Shown here one piece after another: positions 23,091-30,101 of a stretch of DNA of 30,101 nt. The stretch comes from CAUPWF01 sp964367905. Lineage in GTDB: Bacteria; Bacillota; Clostridia; Lachnospirales; Lachnospiraceae. Where the stretch lies: the NCBI GenBank assembly GCA_964367905.1, contig CAYIZP010000038.1, positions 1 through 30,101 of the forward strand. Reading direction: 5' to 3'. Position numbers and translations under genes: made by a program. The stretch's first letter is position 1. Each line of letters begins with the position of its first letter. The notes below the pieces were generated by a model that was not told the origin of the DNA, did no database searches, and saw nothing but the letters and a program-made list of their open reading frames with translations.

Positions 23091-24845
23091 ATGAATCCCT
23101 CAAAGAATTTTGTATCGATTAAACATAAATTTTCCAAGTATCTCGTATTTCTCTCTATCGTTCCCATGTTAGGCGTGGGTATTATTTCTGGAATTCTTTC
23201 CTTAAATGCCTTAGAGCGAAACTCTGCCGAGCTAGTAGAGTCTGCAACCGATCGAATTGCCAGCGAAACGGATACCGTCTTGAGTAATGCGACTAAAATC
23301 GCTGAGCAGATTGCAAATGACAGTTCCATCCAGCAATCTTTAAGCGAACCCTTGCCCCTGTCGGATAAGGATGTTTATGCGCTTGATCTGATGTTGGACT
23401 CCAGACTCGGATTTATTCAAGAGCATAATGACAATATATATGGAATCTATGTAATTGCAGAAAATGGGGGAATTTACCGATCTACCTTCCATACCATTCG
23501 GAATGAACACATGAAGGATAGTTCCATATACCAAAATGTCATCTTCAGTCAAAATCCGATATGGTTTGAGCCACACCTCGGCTCCTATGTCGGAATCAGC
23601 ACGGAAATCCCTCTGATTTCCGTCGGGATACGTATTGAAGACAAAACCAGTTCCGATAGCCTCGGAATCGTCCTCGTTGAGATTCCATTGTCAGAAATTC
23701 AATATATTTATAACCAAGGATTTCTCGAGGACGGATATGCATTCTTGCTAAACGATGCTGGGAAACCTATTGTATATCCAGATTCCATGACTGCTTATAA
23801 CCAATTGACCTATGAGGACGCAATTTCAACCCGTTCCTCCCAATATATGTATATCCAGAAACCATCTACCACCTCAAGTTTCCAGACGGTAAGTGTGGTT
23901 TCCTATGGAAATATCTACCAGGATGCGGTGCACATTCTATTGCTTGTGTTCATACTAACTGGTGGGTTAAGCGTCGTTGCCATCTTATTGGCCCATCGCT
24001 TATCCACAAATATTTCGAATCCAATCACCCAGCTCACAGCCGTGATTACAAGTGTAAAAACAAATGACCTCACGGTGCAGATGGATTCCATCTCCAATGA
24101 TGAGGTGGGAATATTATCGACCAAATTTAATGAAATGATGCAAGAGATTAATCACTATACCACCAAGGAAATTGAAGACTTGAAAAAATTACAAAAGACT
24201 GAATTTGAAGCACTTCAATCTCAGATTAATCCACACTTTCTCTACAACACTTTAGACTCTGTCATCTGGATGGCAAGGACTGGAAATACGGAAGAAGTAA
24301 TCAAAATGATAACTGCATTAACCCTTTTCTTCCGCATATCGCTAAGCAAAGGGCAAAATGTCATCACCATCGAGAAAGAAAAACAGCACCTAGAAAGCTA
24401 TTTGACGATTCAGTCAATGCGCTACTCAAGTATACTGTCTTATGAAATTGATATACCTGAAATGTTTTTCAACCATTTCACATTAAAGTTATTGCTTCAA
24501 CCCTTTGTTGAGAATGCAATTTATCACGGTATTAAAGCAGTGGAACATCCTGGTATAATAAAAATATCTGCTTTTGAAGATTCCGAGAACATATACTTTT
24601 GTATAGAGGACAATGGATTAGGAATGGAACCTAATACCCTAGACAACCTAAATGCTGCCTGCCGAACTACAGACAAGAAATCAATCGATAGTTACGGCGT
24701 TATCAATGTGAGTCGTCGAATGCAAATCGTATTCGGAAAAGACTACTATCCAATATACACCAGTGTCTGGATGGAAGGAACCAAAGTGACGGTTCCAATC
24801 CCTAAAACCTGGAAGGAGGACCCCAACAATGAAAACATTACATAA
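23091..24845 (+). CDS. Sensor histidine kinase, YesM family
   Basis: A 584-residue membrane kinase from the ATG after AAGGAG; an earlier in-frame ATG at 23055 lacks a site. Membrane helices lie at about 17-41 and 279-303, enclosing a roughly 235-residue external sensing domain of probable Cache type. A HAMP linker (304-356) follows. The His_kinase domain has the phosphoacceptor His382 in QINPHFLYNTLDS. The ATP-binding domain has the N-box PFVENAIYHG (Asn475) and the G-box EDNGLGM. It is transcribed divergently from the sugar transporter operon and overlaps its response regulator gene, so it probably senses a carbohydrate or a sugar-loaded binding protein and controls the transporter. Confidence 0.93.
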   Translation: MNPSKNFVSIKHKFSKYLVFLSIVPMLGVGIISGILSLNALERNSAELVESATDRIASETDTVLSNATKIAEQIANDSSIQQSLSEPLPLSDKDVYALDLMLDSRLGFIQEHNDNIYGIYVIAENGGIYRSTFHTIRNEHMKDSSIYQNVIFSQNPIWFEPHLGSYVGISTEIPLISVGIRIEDKTSSDSLGIVLVEIPLSEIQYIYNQGFLEDGYAFLLNDAGKPIVYPDSMTAYNQLTYEDAISTRSSQYMYIQKPSTTSSFQTVSVVSYGNIYQDAVHILLLVFILTGGLSVVAILLAHRLSTNISNPITQLTAVITSVKTNDLTVQMDSISNDEVGILSTKFNEMMQEINHYTTKEIEDLKKLQKTEFEALQSQINPHFLYNTLDSVIWMARTGNTEEVIKMITALTLFFRISLSKGQNVITIEKEKQHLESYLTIQSMRYSSILSYEIDIPEMFFNHFTLKLLLQPFVENAIYHGIKAVEHPGIIKISAFEDSENIYFCIEDNGLGMEPNTLDNLNAACRTTDKKSIDSYGVINVSRRMQIVFGKDYYPIYTSVWMEGTKVTVPIPKTWKEDPNNENIT

Positions 24846-26391
24846 TGTACTAATTGCCGAAGATGAAGATATCATTCGCAATGGTCTGGCCTATTCTATC
24901 CCTTGGGAGGAAAAAGGCTTATGTGCAATCACTGCAAAAAATGGGAAAGAAGCGCTTGCCATCTTTCAATCCAAAAAAATCGACCTTATTATCACAGACA
25001 TCAAGATGCCCTTTGTTTCTGGAATTGAACTAATTGAAAGCGTTCGAAAAACATCTAGTGATGTCCCTATCATCATATTAAGTGGATATGATGACTTTAA
25101 ATATGCACAACAGGCAATTCGACTGGGTGCATGTGAATATTTACTCAAACCGTTAATCATGGAGGATTTTCTTCCTCTACTAGATAAACTAATTCTCGAA
25201 ATTAATAAGAAAAAACACCCATCGTCTAGTAATAACAGTATCTCGGATGAACATCGTAAAATATTAGACGCGTTGAAGACCAAAAACAATTATGATTGCT
25301 TGCAACCTTACCTATCGGATAAAAAATATTTTTCCTTTTGTCTCGTTCGGTTGAACCAGTTGAGAAATTTAATCTTAGATAATGACTATCTAAACCTATT
25401 CGAAATCGACAATGATTTCTATAATAATTTTTCAACTTACATTCAGTCGCAAAACATCCTATGTATCACGTTGCAATTTGGAGAACGCTTATTATTACTA
25501 ACAGGGGATTCCAAAAATTCTGTTTCAGATACCGCCCAAGGCCTTGCGGACATCTGCAGAGTCGTAAAAAACAAGACTAACTGTCATGTGCTATTAACAG
25601 AACCGAGGTCAAGCATCTCAGAAATCGAATTTGCCTATGCCGAGTTATTAGAACTCCAGACCTCGCATTATATAAATGACGCAAACTTCCTTACTACCTA
25701 CGACTCATTTATTTCAAATGAAGCATCCATCACGAGTTCTACCTACTATTCGGTCAATGCTAGCGAACTCGAAGAGGTTGTGCTCGGAAACAATGTAGAT
25801 GAAATCATCAATTGGTTTGAGACAATTCAAGCTGATGTTACATCCAAAAAGGAGTTTAACTCTCTTCAGTCTCTTATGATTGCGGGCAGCATCTATCATA
25901 AGCTCATGAATATATTTGATAAAAAATGTGATATTGCTTCACAGAGTTTTCTGTCTCCACAGACATCGTATTCAAAATTATTGAAACAAAACTCTTTCGA
26001 GGAAATGATATTAATCCTCAGTGCAACAGCCTTGGATATCTCCAATATCATTGCATACGAAGCAAAACCGAATTATTCCGACACATTTCAAGTTGCACTC
26101 GACCATATCGATACCCACTATTGCGACCAAGGATTCTCATTGGAATCCGTTGCAAAATATGCCAATATGGGGCGCTGCTACTTGAGCGCCATGTTCACAC
26201 AAAACATCGGGAAAACATTTATCGAATACTTGACCGAACTTCGAATGAAGCGTGCCATTGAACTGATGCAACAACCATCAAAAATGGTCTATGAAATCGC
26301 CGAAGAAACCGGATATCAGAATTCTACCTACTTTAGTACAGTATTTAAAAAGTATTATGGAATGTCGCCGAAGGAATATAAAATGAAATAG
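24829..26391 (+). CDS. Response regulator with AraC-type DNA-binding domain, YesN family
   Basis: A 520-residue regulator starting 17 bases inside the kinase gene, with AAGGAGG upstream. The receiver domain (1-120) has Glu11/Asp12, phosphorylation site Asp57 in IITDIKMP, Ser85 and Lys107 in LLKPL. The middle 280 residues are a linker with no motif that I recognise. The C-terminus (about 415-520) holds two AraC helix-turn-helix units (FSLESVAKYANMGRCYLSAMF, MVYEIAEETGYQNSTYFSTVF) ending in KKYYGMSPKEYK. It should activate the divergent CUT2 operon when phosphorylated by its partner kinase. Confidence 0.94.
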   Translation: MKTLHNVLIAEDEDIIRNGLAYSIPWEEKGLCAITAKNGKEALAIFQSKKIDLIITDIKMPFVSGIELIESVRKTSSDVPIIILSGYDDFKYAQQAIRLGACEYLLKPLIMEDFLPLLDKLILEINKKKHPSSSNNSISDEHRKILDALKTKNNYDCLQPYLSDKKYFSFCLVRLNQLRNLILDNDYLNLFEIDNDFYNNFSTYIQSQNILCITLQFGERLLLLTGDSKNSVSDTAQGLADICRVVKNKTNCHVLLTEPRSSISEIEFAYAELLELQTSHYINDANFLTTYDSFISNEASITSSTYYSVNASELEEVVLGNNVDEIINWFETIQADVTSKKEFNSLQSLMIAGSIYHKLMNIFDKKCDIASQSFLSPQTSYSKLLKQNSFEEMILILSATALDISNIIAYEAKPNYSDTFQVALDHIDTHYCDQGFSLESVAKYANMGRCYLSAMFTQNIGKTFIEYLTELRMKRAIELMQQPSKMVYEIAEETGYQNSTYFSTVFKKYYGMSPKEYKMK

Positions 26392-26407
26392 CTTCGCTAT
26401 TTCATTT
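26381..26407 (+). terminator. Hairpin spanning the stop codon of the response regulator gene
   Basis: AAATGAAATAGC (26381-26392) pairs perfectly over 12 bp with GCTATTTCATTT (26396-26407) around a TTC loop. The TAG stop codon lies in the left arm. A run of T after the stem is lacking, so termination strength is uncertain. Confidence 0.5.
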
Positions 26408-26596
26408 AGGAAATANNNNNNNNNNNNNNNNNNNNNNNNNNNNNNNNNNNNNNNNNNNNNNNNNNNNNNNNNNNNNNNNNNNNNNNNNNNNNNNNNNNNN
26501 NNNNNNNNNNNNNNNGCTATTTCATTTAGGAAATAACACAAACCATTATTTCTGTGAAAACGAATGACTTACGTCATTTCACTTAGGAAATAACAC
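26396..26596 (+). repeat. Tandem small hairpin repeats flanking the assembly gap
   Basis: The 20-base sequence GCTATTTCATTTAGGAAATA occurs on both sides of the N run, at 26396-26415 and 26516-26535. A diverged copy, CATTTCACTTAGGAAATAACAC, is at 26575-26596. Each is preceded by, or contains, a small palindrome (AATGAC/GTCATT at 26563-26578 for the last). Repetition is the likely cause of the gap. Confidence 0.75.
26416..26515. other. Assembly gap (100 N)
   Basis: Exactly 100 undetermined bases, the conventional placeholder for a gap of unknown size. Identical sequence on both edges suggests that a tandem repeat was not resolved. The true length and content are unknown. Confidence 0.98.
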
Positions 26597-26635
26597 TACG
26601 AAAATAGAATTATATGAGAAGGGAAGGTTATAAAT

Positions 26636-27331
26636 ATGTCTAGATTAAGAGGAAATTCCGTTGATGTTGCAACGAAGAAGATACTAAAGAAGATTAATAA
26701 TTATGAATTATCATCAGGTGACGTGGTCTCTGACTTAGAATTGTCTCGGGAGTTGAATATGAGTCGTACTCCGATTCGGGAGGCGATTTTGAAATTACTA
26801 GAGGCTGGACTTCTAGAGCGTACTGCGACGAAGGTTGTGGTTAAGACTATGACACTAGAGGATATCACTGAGATTATGCAGGTTCGTGAATCCTTAGAGC
26901 TTATGAGTCTACGTCTGATTATGAATCGTGGAGGTCTCGCTACTCAAGAACTGAAAAAACTAGAAGCAATACAAGAGAAATTGTCCGCCGATATCACGCA
27001 AGGTCTATACGAGGATAACTTCTATGATGATGGTGCATTCCACGCTACACTTGTGGCTTTCTCTGGGAATTCAAGGATCCAAAAAATCGAAAAACAACTC
27101 AGTGTGCAAACAAAACGACTCAGATGGATTACCTTGCTAACCCCTGGACGCTATGCCGAGACATTGAATGAGCATGCTGCCATCCTCGATGCACTAAAAG
27201 CTGGTGAACTCGCTAATGCTGAAAAAGCAATTTCTATTCATCTGGAAAATACATTGGCAAACTATACGAAAATCATGAATAACAAACAATGGAGCAAACT
27301 AATGAAAGAGCTTACCCGAATGAACTTGTAA
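26636..27331 (+). CDS. GntR-family transcriptional regulator, FCD type
   Basis: A 231-residue regulator. Residues 1-70 are the winged helix-turn-helix (VSDLELSRELNMSRTPIREAILKLLEAGLLER). Residues 75-215 are the helical FCD ligand domain. The metal-binding set typical of this class appears intact: Asp132, His136, His180 and His202. FCD proteins usually respond to organic acids such as gluconate, uronates or lactate, which suits the neighbouring sugar-acid genes. The start has GGGAAGG about 8 bases upstream. The gene it controls is not evident; the membrane protein 43 bases downstream is one candidate. Confidence 0.92.
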   Translation: MSRLRGNSVDVATKKILKKINNYELSSGDVVSDLELSRELNMSRTPIREAILKLLEAGLLERTATKVVVKTMTLEDITEIMQVRESLELMSLRLIMNRGGLATQELKKLEAIQEKLSADITQGLYEDNFYDDGAFHATLVAFSGNSRIQKIEKQLSVQTKRLRWITLLTPGRYAETLNEHAAILDALKAGELANAEKAISIHLENTLANYTKIMNNKQWSKLMKELTRMNL

Positions 27332-27374
27332 ACTCCTTTGCATTGGTCTTATAATATATTTCAGGGAGGTAGCT

Positions 27375-28055
27375 ATGGAAAACAAAACATTTGCTTATGA
27401 CACAACAAAACGCAGTTTGAAACAATGGATTCAAGGTCTCATCTTACTTTTTGTAGGATTAACAATCGCTCATTTAGGAGTATCCTTGTTTCTGATATCC
27501 GAGTTGGGAACAGATCCTTTTACCATACTGATTCAAGGCATTGCAAGCACAGTTGGACTGTCCATCGGAACTTGCCATGTAATCGCTCTCATCTCCATTA
27601 TGGTAATCATGCTATTTACTACTAAGAATTATATTAAACCTGGGACTGTCGTATGCGCATTCTTCGGTGGCTGGATTATCGATATCTTTTTATGGCTCTT
27701 TGACGGGATGGTGACCGAAACTAGCCCTCTTTGGTCTAGACTCGTCATCTTGATTCTAGGGTGTATTATTTTAAGCTTTGGAATGTCCCTCGTTATAAAA
27801 AGCAACTCTGGAACTGGACCAAATGACCTAATCGCAATTGTAATAACTGATAAAATCAACGAAAAGCGTGAAAAAAAGATTCAATTTAGGATTGTTCGCA
27901 TCCTCTGTGATATTTTGTTTGCAGTCTGTGGTTTTTTACTTGGAGGAATCTTTGGAATTGGAACTATTGTTGCTGCCCTCTTGATCGGTCCTGTTGTACA
28001 GTTTTTCTTGCCGATAAGTGAGAAAATCGCAAAGAATTTTATCCAAGAAAAATAA
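27375..28055 (+). CDS. YczE-like integral membrane protein
   Basis: A 226-residue protein with about five hydrophobic helices and the characteristic segments LGVSLFLISELGTDPFTILIQGIA, GTCHVI, FFGGWIIDIFLWLFDG and SNSGTGPNDLIAIVI seen in the YczE/YyaS/YitT group of membrane proteins. The function of the group is not established. GGGAGGT precedes the start. It follows the GntR regulator on the same strand, so they may be co-transcribed. It converges on the next gene with only seven bases between stop codons and no visible terminator. Confidence 0.88.
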   Translation: MENKTFAYDTTKRSLKQWIQGLILLFVGLTIAHLGVSLFLISELGTDPFTILIQGIASTVGLSIGTCHVIALISIMVIMLFTTKNYIKPGTVVCAFFGGWIIDIFLWLFDGMVTETSPLWSRLVILILGCIILSFGMSLVIKSNSGTGPNDLIAIVITDKINEKREKKIQFRIVRILCDILFAVCGFLLGGIFGIGTIVAALLIGPVVQFFLPISEKIAKNFIQEK

Positions 28056-28062
28056 AATCCTG

Positions 28063-28848
28063 TTATTCACTATCACTATCATAGCCCAAAGCATGAGATA
28101 ATCTCTGTGCTTCTTCTCGGATTACTTCTGCATGCCGTGCACGTTCCTCTGCGCCCATGCGGAAGCTAATACCCGTGATTCCAACTGCTCCGACCAGATT
28201 GCCTCCTGCCGAAAGTATCGGGCTGGCGATACAGGTCATCCCTACGATGGATTCTTCACGGTCAAATCCCACGCCTTGTCTCCGAATCTCCTCTAACTCT
28301 TTTCGAAAGGCCACCTTACTCGTAATGGTATGTTCTGTCACCTTCTTTAGCTTCACTAAATCCATATACTCTTCGATCAACTCAGGCGAACTATATGCGA
28401 TCATCACCTTACCCATTGCTGAAATATAACTATCATAGATGATTCCTACGGTAGACGTACATTTTATCGGAGTATCACTCTCTACCTGTTCCACTAGCAA
28501 TGTTTTAAAATTTTCATTCAACTTTGTTAGCACTGCAGTTTCCCCCGTCTTTCTGGCAATCCGCTTCATAAATGGTCTCGCATTTGTAATCAGGGAGAAC
28601 CTCCCCTTGATCGCATTTCCCATATAATACAGTTTTGGGCTCAATTCATAGCTAGAATCCGAGGCATCTTTTACCACATAGGATTTTTCCTCTAACTCTG
28701 TAAAGATTCGAAAAATCGAATTCACAGACACATCTAGGATTCGCGACATCTCTGTCACAGTAAAACTTCTATTCTCTCTTACCATGATTTCTATAATATC
28801 CATCGCCCGCTCCACTGCTGGGGCAGCATACTTTTTCTTTTCTTCCAT
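28063..28848 (-). CDS. IclR-family transcriptional regulator (second)
   Basis: A 261-residue regulator from the ATG at 28848, which follows AAGGAG by ten bases; a longer start at 28884 would overlap the gene upstream. Residues about 8-75 are the helix-turn-helix (AMDIIEIMVRENRSFTVTEMSRILDVSVNSIFRIFTELEEKSYV). The rest is the IclR effector domain (GETAVLTKLNENFKTLLVEQVESD, SAMGKVMIAY, GVGFDREESIVGMTCIASPI, GAVGITGI). It is clearly different in sequence from the IclR protein at 15710. Fourteen bases separate it from the nuclease-like gene upstream. Its target is unknown; a sugar catabolic gene outside the window is likely. Confidence 0.92.
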   Translation of the reverse strand: MEEKKKYAAPAVERAMDIIEIMVRENRSFTVTEMSRILDVSVNSIFRIFTELEEKSYVVKDASDSSYELSPKLYYMGNAIKGRFSLITNARPFMKRIARKTGETAVLTKLNENFKTLLVEQVESDTPIKCTSTVGIIYDSYISAMGKVMIAYSSPELIEEYMDLVKLKKVTEHTITSKVAFRKELEEIRRQGVGFDREESIVGMTCIASPILSAGGNLVGAVGITGISFRMGAEERARHAEVIREEAQRLSHALGYDSDSE

Positions 28849-28862
28849 GGAACAACATCTCC

Positions 28863-30101
28863 TTATTTTTCTTTTATCACACACATTTTCCCACAGAAAC
28901 CAACTCCATAAGCTATGATTTCTTTATATCCTTGCATCTGAATCCCTTCCACATATTGTTTCTGCCTAATCTGTTTCACGGTCTCTTGCGTTACATCTTC
29001 TAGCTTCATATATTCTTTCGTTATCTTAAATTCAAAGATAATTGCCTTTTCCCGCAGCACATGCGTAAGTAATAAATCAGGTCTGCCTAAACCACACTCT
29101 ATGTTCGACTGTACCAAATACTCTTTCATTCCCTTGTACAATCCACCAATAAATCCATGATAATACGATTCGTTGTAATCATAATAACTGATTGTCTCCA
29201 TCAACGCTCGCTTTAGCTCCTCTTCTATGGTTTTTGTATCACCTGATAATGTAGCTTCATACAGAGCACTCCTATCTTTTTGCGCTACCTGCTCTTCCAC
29301 CCACTCCATAATCTGCGTCTCGTAGATATATTTCACTTCCTCATTTGGGATTTCCATGGTAACATATACCTTCCTATCAGCAAATCTCTCACTCACTTTT
29401 TTCAAATACCCTGTAAAATACAAGAAATTCCATAAATTATCATTGTTTTTATAAATATCCTCATACGTTATATCTTCTTGAATTGGTTTTTCTATGGTAC
29501 CACCCTGTACTAGTCTTTCTAGTTCGCTTTTGACTTGTATATCTGCTCTTGCAACCAAGTCTTTGACGATACTATTGGAGCTAGTGTTTGACCAGTATGG
29601 TCGTGGCAGATAGGAATCATCATCTAACGCATTGGACACATACTTTATCACACTCCAAGGGTTGTATACTTGTTCCTCCCCGAACAGATATCCATTATAC
29701 CACTGCCTGATTTGTTCCCTATGCTCTTTCTTATCATAATACGCTAACATCTCCTCAATTTCCGATTGCATGAAACCAAAGTATTCTCCGTATCTTGGTG
29801 TTTGTATCGAAACAATATTCAAATTATTGAGTCCTGTAAAAATACTTTCCTTGCTAATCCGCAAGCAACCTGTCAATACTGCAAATTCCAATGACTCATT
29901 CGTCTTTAACGCAACGGAAAGCATCCCTCGTATAAACGAAATCATCTCGTCATAGAACCCTCTATAATATGCATTCTCTAACGGCACATCATATTCGTCT
30001 ATTAACACAATCACCTTTTCTCCATAAAACTTCTCCAAGCACTCGCTCAAAAAAGCCACCGAACTGATATAGTTCCCAACATCTCCATTTCCATCTTGAA
30101 T
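28863..30101 (-). CDS. AAA-ATPase-like / PD-(D/E)XK nuclease-fold protein, truncated by the window edge
   Basis: The frame stays open to the last base, so the N-terminus is missing; about 412 residues are visible. The ATPase-like half has a Walker B-type strand VIVLIDEYDVPLENA and the family segments LTGCLRISKESIFTGLNNL and WYNGYLFG...VYNPWSV. The C-terminal half has a PD-(D/E)XK nuclease core, GRPDLLL...AIIFEFKI. This pairing (AAA-ATPase_like with PDDEXK_9) is abundant in Lachnospiraceae and Bacteroidetes, often in many copies per genome. Its role is not settled; mobile or defence-related functions have been suggested. The Walker A loop would lie outside the window. Confidence 0.88.
   Translation of the reverse strand: MQDGNGDVGNYISSVAFLSECLEKFYGEKVIVLIDEYDVPLENAYYRGFYDEMISFIRGMLSVALKTNESLEFAVLTGCLRISKESIFTGLNNLNIVSIQTPRYGEYFGFMQSEIEEMLAYYDKKEHREQIRQWYNGYLFGEEQVYNPWSVIKYVSNALDDDSYLPRPYWSNTSSNSIVKDLVARADIQVKSELERLVQGGTIEKPIQEDITYEDIYKNNDNLWNFLYFTGYLKKVSERFADRKVYVTMEIPNEEVKYIYETQIMEWVEEQVAQKDRSALYEATLSGDTKTIEEELKRALMETISYYDYNESYYHGFIGGLYKGMKEYLVQSNIECGLGRPDLLLTHVLREKAIIFEFKITKEYMKLEDVTQETVKQIRQKQYVEGIQMQGYKEIIAYGVGFCGKMCVIKEK

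Noticed and set aside
26278..26541. Minus-strand open frame running through the N gap
   Set aside because: It exists only because undetermined bases were read through; the flanks are repeats and the end of the response regulator gene.

Overview
The window looks like chromosome from a low-GC, Gram-positive anaerobe of the Clostridia, most likely a Lachnospiraceae relative. This is inferred from strong AGGAGG-type ribosome binding sites, lipoproteins with acidic Glu/Ala linkers, a YesM/YesN two-component pair, an AAA-ATPase-like/PD-(D/E)XK protein and Clostridia-style ABC operons. One 100-base run of N (26416-26515) marks a scaffold gap. I found no rRNA, tRNA, CRISPR array, transposase or phage gene.

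Layout. (1) 8-1538, minus: a small hypothetical protein, a lipoprotein and a nicotinamidase-like cysteine hydrolase. (2) 1539-2302 is non-coding. It holds a nested array of TACATATAA-type hairpins, then a promoter and a compact multi-stem RNA candidate that would form the 5' leader of the next operon. (3) 2303-9151, plus: a peptide/nickel-type (Opp/Dpp) ABC transporter of binding protein, two permeases, two ATPases and a small membrane protein. The second permease carries a seven-repeat RCC1-like beta-propeller between its first membrane helix and the rest of the permease. A large HD-GYP-type protein follows (9267-11225). (4) 11293-13179, minus: a membrane-anchored metallophosphoesterase and an alpha/beta hydrolase. 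(5) 13292-16477: lower Entner-Doudoroff genes, with a KDG-type sugar kinase, a KDPG aldolase fused to a VOC domain, and a divergent IclR regulator with a palindromic operator candidate between them. (6) 16868-22981, minus: a CUT2 sugar transporter of the YtfQ-YtfR-YtfT-YjfF type with two binding proteins and an embedded cupin. A YesM/YesN-type kinase/regulator pair is divergently transcribed (23091-26391) and is the likely controller. (7) 26636-30101: a GntR/FCD regulator, a YczE-like membrane protein, a second IclR regulator and a truncated AAA-ATPase-like/PD-(D/E)XK protein.

How the parts fit. Regions 5-7 read as a sugar or sugar-acid uptake and catabolism island. The sensor kinase responds to an extracellular signal, the CUT2 system imports the sugar, the cupin may modify it, and the kinase and aldolase split 2-keto-3-deoxy-gluconate to pyruvate and glyceraldehyde-3-phosphate. 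The substrate is not readable from the sequence.

The most unusual items are the RCC1-propeller permease, the structured leader RNA candidate before its operon, the hairpin repeat family shared by 1658-1920 and 16544-16805, and two near-identical GC-rich palindromes that each begin one base after a stop codon.
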